64,000 nt of DNA from PWQG01 sp050486205 (GTDB lineage: Bacteria > Pseudomonadota > Gammaproteobacteria > Pseudomonadales > Pseudohongiellaceae): positions 349,280-413,279 of the forward strand of contig JBJHCW010000003.1 of assembly GCA_050486205.1 (NCBI GenBank). Reading direction: 5' to 3'. The translations under genes and the position numbers were made by a program. Below, piece after piece: positions 61,279 through 64,000 of the stretch. The notes beneath the pieces were generated by a model. It was not told where the DNA came from. It did not search any database and saw nothing but the letters and a program-made list of their open reading frames with translations. Position 1 is the stretch's first letter. Each line of letters opens with the position of its first letter.

Positions 61279-62756
61279 TGACTGAGCAACTTCCTGTACT
61301 GATTGTTCTGCTTCCGTTGCTTGCTGCACCGGTCATGGTGCTGATGCGTGGCGCATATTGGCCGTGGCTGCTTGCTACACTGGTTTCCTGGGCGACATTC
61401 GTGTTTGCAGCGCTGTTGTTGATCCAGGTGGTCAATGAAGGCACTGTCAGTTACGCGATGGGTGGCTGGGAGCCACCCTGGGGTATTGAATACCGTATCG
61501 ACTTCGTCAATGCGCTGCTGTTGCTGCTGCTCACCGGTATTGCTTCGATCGTGATGCCCTACGCACGTCAGAGTGTGGAAAGTGAAGTCGGGGCCGAAAA
61601 AGCACCGATGTTCTACGCCACTCTCATGATGCTGGCAATCGGGCTTTGTGGCATTACCGCAAGCGGCGATGCCTTCAATATTTTTGTGTTCCTTGAGATT
61701 TCCTCCCTGGCCACCTACGCATTGATTGCCATGGGGCGGGACAGGCGGGCCCTGACTGCGTCATTTTCGTACCTGATCATGGGCACCATCGGCGCCACCT
61801 TCTACCTTATTGGTGTCGGATTCCTGTATGTCATGACCGGCACATTGAATCTGGCTGATCTCGCCGAGCGTCTGCCGGAGATCCAGGACAGCGCCACCGT
61901 GCGCACTGCTTTTGCATTCATTGTTACCGGGGTGGCGCTCAAACTGGCATTGTTCCCGCTGCACCTGTGGTTACCCAACGCCTATACCTATGCACCCTCG
62001 GCCGTGACAGCGTTGCTGGGAGCCACGGCTACCAAGGTGGCTGTCTATGTCATGGTGCGTTTCATCTACAGCGTGTTCGGGGCAGAGTTCAGTTTTGGCG
62101 AGCTGCCCTTGACCGAGGTCATGTTGCCGCTGGCAGTTGTTGGCCTGCTCAGTGCCTCCAGTGTCAGTATTGCGCAGCCGAACATCAAGCGCATGCTGGC
62201 CTACTCCAGTGTTGCCCAGATAGGCTACATCGTGCTTGGTTTTTCAATGGCTACGGCGGCGGGACTTACCGCTTCGTTGCTGCATGTGTTCAACCACGCG
62301 GTCATCAAGGCAGCACTTTTCATGGTGCTGGGTGCGGTGGCGTTCCGGATGGGCGGCACAACACTGGATGACATGCGGGGCCTGCGCCACACCATGCCCT
62401 GGACGTTCTGGGCATTTATCCTGGGCGGCCTGAGCCTGATCGGTGTGCCTCTGACCGTGGGTTTTGTCAGCAAGTGGCACCTGATACTTGCCGCCGCCGA
62501 GCTTGGATGGTGGCCTGTCATTATTGTGATACTCGCTGGTTCCATGTTGGCTCTGGTCTACATTGGCCGTGTTGTTGAAGCCGGCTGGTTCGGTGAACCC
62601 AAAACAAAGGGACGCAATGAAGCGCCGCTGGGCATGCTGATACCGCTGTGGATATTGATATTTGCCAATTTCTATCTTGGTATCGACACCCGTCTGACTG
62701 TGGGAATCGCCGAAATGGCTGTTGAACAGTTGATGAACGGAGGGCTGTCACAATGA
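61278..62756 (+). CDS. mrpD: Mrp antiporter subunit D (NuoL/M/N-like)
   Basis: A 492-residue proton-translocating subunit with about 14 helices. Key elements: GDAFNIFVFLEISSLATYALIAMG with the conserved Glu in TM5, then VALKLALFPLHLWLPNAYTYAPSAVTALLGATATKVAVYVMVRF with the TM7 lysine, and NIKRMLAYSSVAQIGYIVLGF. These are the channel residues shared with complex I antiporter-like subunits. Starts one base into the mrpC stop. Confidence 0.94.
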   Translation: MTEQLPVLIVLLPLLAAPVMVLMRGAYWPWLLATLVSWATFVFAALLLIQVVNEGTVSYAMGGWEPPWGIEYRIDFVNALLLLLLTGIASIVMPYARQSVESEVGAEKAPMFYATLMMLAIGLCGITASGDAFNIFVFLEISSLATYALIAMGRDRRALTASFSYLIMGTIGATFYLIGVGFLYVMTGTLNLADLAERLPEIQDSATVRTAFAFIVTGVALKLALFPLHLWLPNAYTYAPSAVTALLGATATKVAVYVMVRFIYSVFGAEFSFGELPLTEVMLPLAVVGLLSASSVSIAQPNIKRMLAYSSVAQIGYIVLGFSMATAAGLTASLLHVFNHAVIKAALFMVLGAVAFRMGGTTLDDMRGLRHTMPWTFWAFILGGLSLIGVPLTVGFVSKWHLILAAAELGWWPVIIVILAGSMLALVYIGRVVEAGWFGEPKTKGRNEAPLGMLIPLWILIFANFYLGIDTRLTVGIAEMAVEQLMNGGLSQ

Positions 62757-64000
62757 GCGCGTCTGTAGCCCTTCTGCTGGCCATTGCTGTTCCCATGCTG
62801 GGTGCCTTGCTGATTGCCATCACCGGTAGTCGTCCGGACCTGCGTGAAGCGGTCACCACACTGACCTCACTGGCCCTGTTTGCTCTGGTGATTCGCGTGG
62901 TCACTGCGTTTTACGGCGGGGAAGTGATAGACATTGAGCTGCTCTCACTGTTCTCCGGATTGAACATCGCTTTCCATGTTGAACCGCTGTCGATTGTGTT
63001 TGCGTTGGTGGCCAGTGGTTTGTGGATTATCACTTCCATGTACGCCATCGGCTACATGCGTGGGAACCACGAAAAATTCCAGACCCGCTTCTACGCCTGT
63101 TTTGCCATTGCGCTTGGTGCCGCCATGGGTGTGGCGTTCTCGGCCAACCTGCTGACACTGTTCATTTTCTATGAAGTACTGACGCTTTCCACCTACCCGC
63201 TGGTTGCGCACAAGGGTGATGAGAAGGCCCGCTCGGGCGCACGCACCTACCTTGCCATCCTGCTGGTCACCTCGATTGTGCTGTTGTTGCCGGCAGTGAT
63301 CTGGGTTTATGTGGCGGCCGGTACCCTGGACTTTGTGCCCGGCGGTGTCCTGTCCGGCACCATGGGTACCGGAGCGGCGACCATACTGCTGTTGTTGTTC
63401 GCATTTGGCGTGGGCAAGGCAGCTGTCATGCCAGTGCATCGCTGGCTGCCCGCTGCCATGGTTGCGCCGACGCCGGTATCGGCGTTGTTGCACGCAGTTG
63501 CTGTTGTGAAGGCTGGTGTATTCACCATTACCAAGGTGTCCATCTACACGTTTGGTACCGATTTCATGGCCGAAGTGCCAATGACTGAAATAGTCATTTT
63601 CATGGCTGGCTTCACGGTGGTGGCCGCCTCATGTGTGGCGCTCAGGCAGACCAATCTGAAACGCTTGCTGGCCTATTCCACTGTGGCACAGCTCAGTTAC
63701 GTGGTTATCGCTGCCATGTTGCTGGCGCCGGTTTCCAAGATAGGCGCGGCGCTGCATATTGCCGCTCATGCGGTCGGCAAGATCACACTGTTCTTCACCG
63801 CCGGTGCAATCTACACCGCTTCGAAGAAAACCGAGTTGCCACAACTGCACGGTATAGCCAGACGGATGCCATGGACCATGACGGCGTTCACGATAGGGGC
63901 ACTGTCCATGATCGGTGTGCCGCCCACTGCGGGCTTTGTCTCCAAGTGGTACATATTTGGCGGTGCGTGGGACCTTGAGAACTACTACGTGGTGATTGCT
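62753..64000 (+). CDS. Second MrpD-like (NuoL/M-type) antiporter subunit, cut by the right edge
   Basis: 416 codons are visible, open at the edge. Same fold as MrpD but clearly a different protein: ANLLTLFIFYEVLTLSTYPLVAHKGDEKARSGARTYL (conserved Glu), FGVGKAAVMPVHRWLPAAMVAPTPVSALLHAVAVVKAG (conserved Lys) and NLKRLLAYSTVAQLSYVV. It overlaps mrpD by 4 bp with AGGG upstream. With the separate DUF4040 gene it probably replaces the large MrpA N-terminal part. More subunits may follow beyond the window. Confidence 0.9.
   Translation, partial: MSASVALLLAIAVPMLGALLIAITGSRPDLREAVTTLTSLALFALVIRVVTAFYGGEVIDIELLSLFSGLNIAFHVEPLSIVFALVASGLWIITSMYAIGYMRGNHEKFQTRFYACFAIALGAAMGVAFSANLLTLFIFYEVLTLSTYPLVAHKGDEKARSGARTYLAILLVTSIVLLLPAVIWVYVAAGTLDFVPGGVLSGTMGTGAATILLLLFAFGVGKAAVMPVHRWLPAAMVAPTPVSALLHAVAVVKAGVFTITKVSIYTFGTDFMAEVPMTEIVIFMAGFTVVAASCVALRQTNLKRLLAYSTVAQLSYVVIAAMLLAPVSKIGAALHIAAHAVGKITLFFTAGAIYTASKKTELPQLHGIARRMPWTMTAFTIGALSMIGVPPTAGFVSKWYIFGGAWDLENYYVVIA

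Overview
The window is chromosomal DNA of a GC-rich gammaproteobacterium, probably a marine or environmental relative of the Pseudomonadales/Cellvibrionales. Three things point there. The order smc-zipA-ligA and the order tig-clpP-clpX-lon-hupB-ppiD, with fabI convergent, match what is known from Pseudomonas. FadB, PdxB, TtcA, YheU and TusA are gammaproteobacterial families. DUF6502 and DUF6316 proteins are common in environmental Gammaproteobacteria. The genus cannot be fixed from sequence alone. I saw no rRNA, tRNA, CRISPR array, insertion sequence or prophage.

Layout. 1-6.8 kb: a membrane-bound winged-helix regulator cut by the left edge, a 575-base gap, a Tat-exported flavin amine oxidase, a DUF3667 membrane protein, a trans-acting enoyl-reductase-like protein and a DUF1295 (steroid 5-alpha-reductase-like) membrane protein. 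6.9-17 kb: an acyl-CoA synthetase, an RND efflux pump (adaptor plus permease) divergent from a TetR regulator across a 15-bp palindrome, an acyl-CoA dehydrogenase and an NhaC antiporter. 17-27.3 kb: a UDP-sugar epimerase, a YkgJ cysteine-cluster protein, then the chromosome and division block smc, zipA (very long) and ligA, and a lytic-transglycosylase-like lipoprotein. 27.3-34.2 kb: a PreP-like M16 protease with a YlqF GTPase, BolA, a Bax-like glucosaminidase and a polysaccharide deacetylase. 34.3-41.6 kb: fadB without fadA, then the tightly packed run ttcA, yheU, tusA, 5'-3' exonuclease, pdxB, and then alaA and msrB. 41.7-46.5 kb is the least conventional part: a beta-barrel-like protein, a Gly-rich anchored protein overlapping a DUF6502 gene, a divergent alpha/beta hydrolase, DUF6316 and mobA. 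46.6-56.2 kb: the proteostasis block tig, clpP, clpX, lon, hupB, ppiD, then fabI. 56.3-64 kb: a FecA-like TonB receptor and a multisubunit Mrp cation/proton antiporter operon that runs off the right edge.

The most interesting signal is at 44.35-44.47 kb. Two nearly identical 17-bp palindromes (GTGGGA-N5-TCCCAC) lie between the DUF6502 gene and a divergent hydrolase. One exactly fills the 17-bp spacer of a near-consensus sigma-70 promoter; the other lies just upstream of a -10 box placed so that the DUF6502 mRNA would be leaderless. DUF6502 carries a helix-turn-helix-like N-terminal segment. I infer an undescribed autoregulated repressor circuit controlling an anchored Gly-rich protein and a hydrolase. 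Other points are a sigma-32-type promoter for lon, a start codon created by tandem duplication, a histone-H1-like tail on trigger factor, an MBH-like gene order in the Mrp operon, and several convergent genes whose coding ends overlap.
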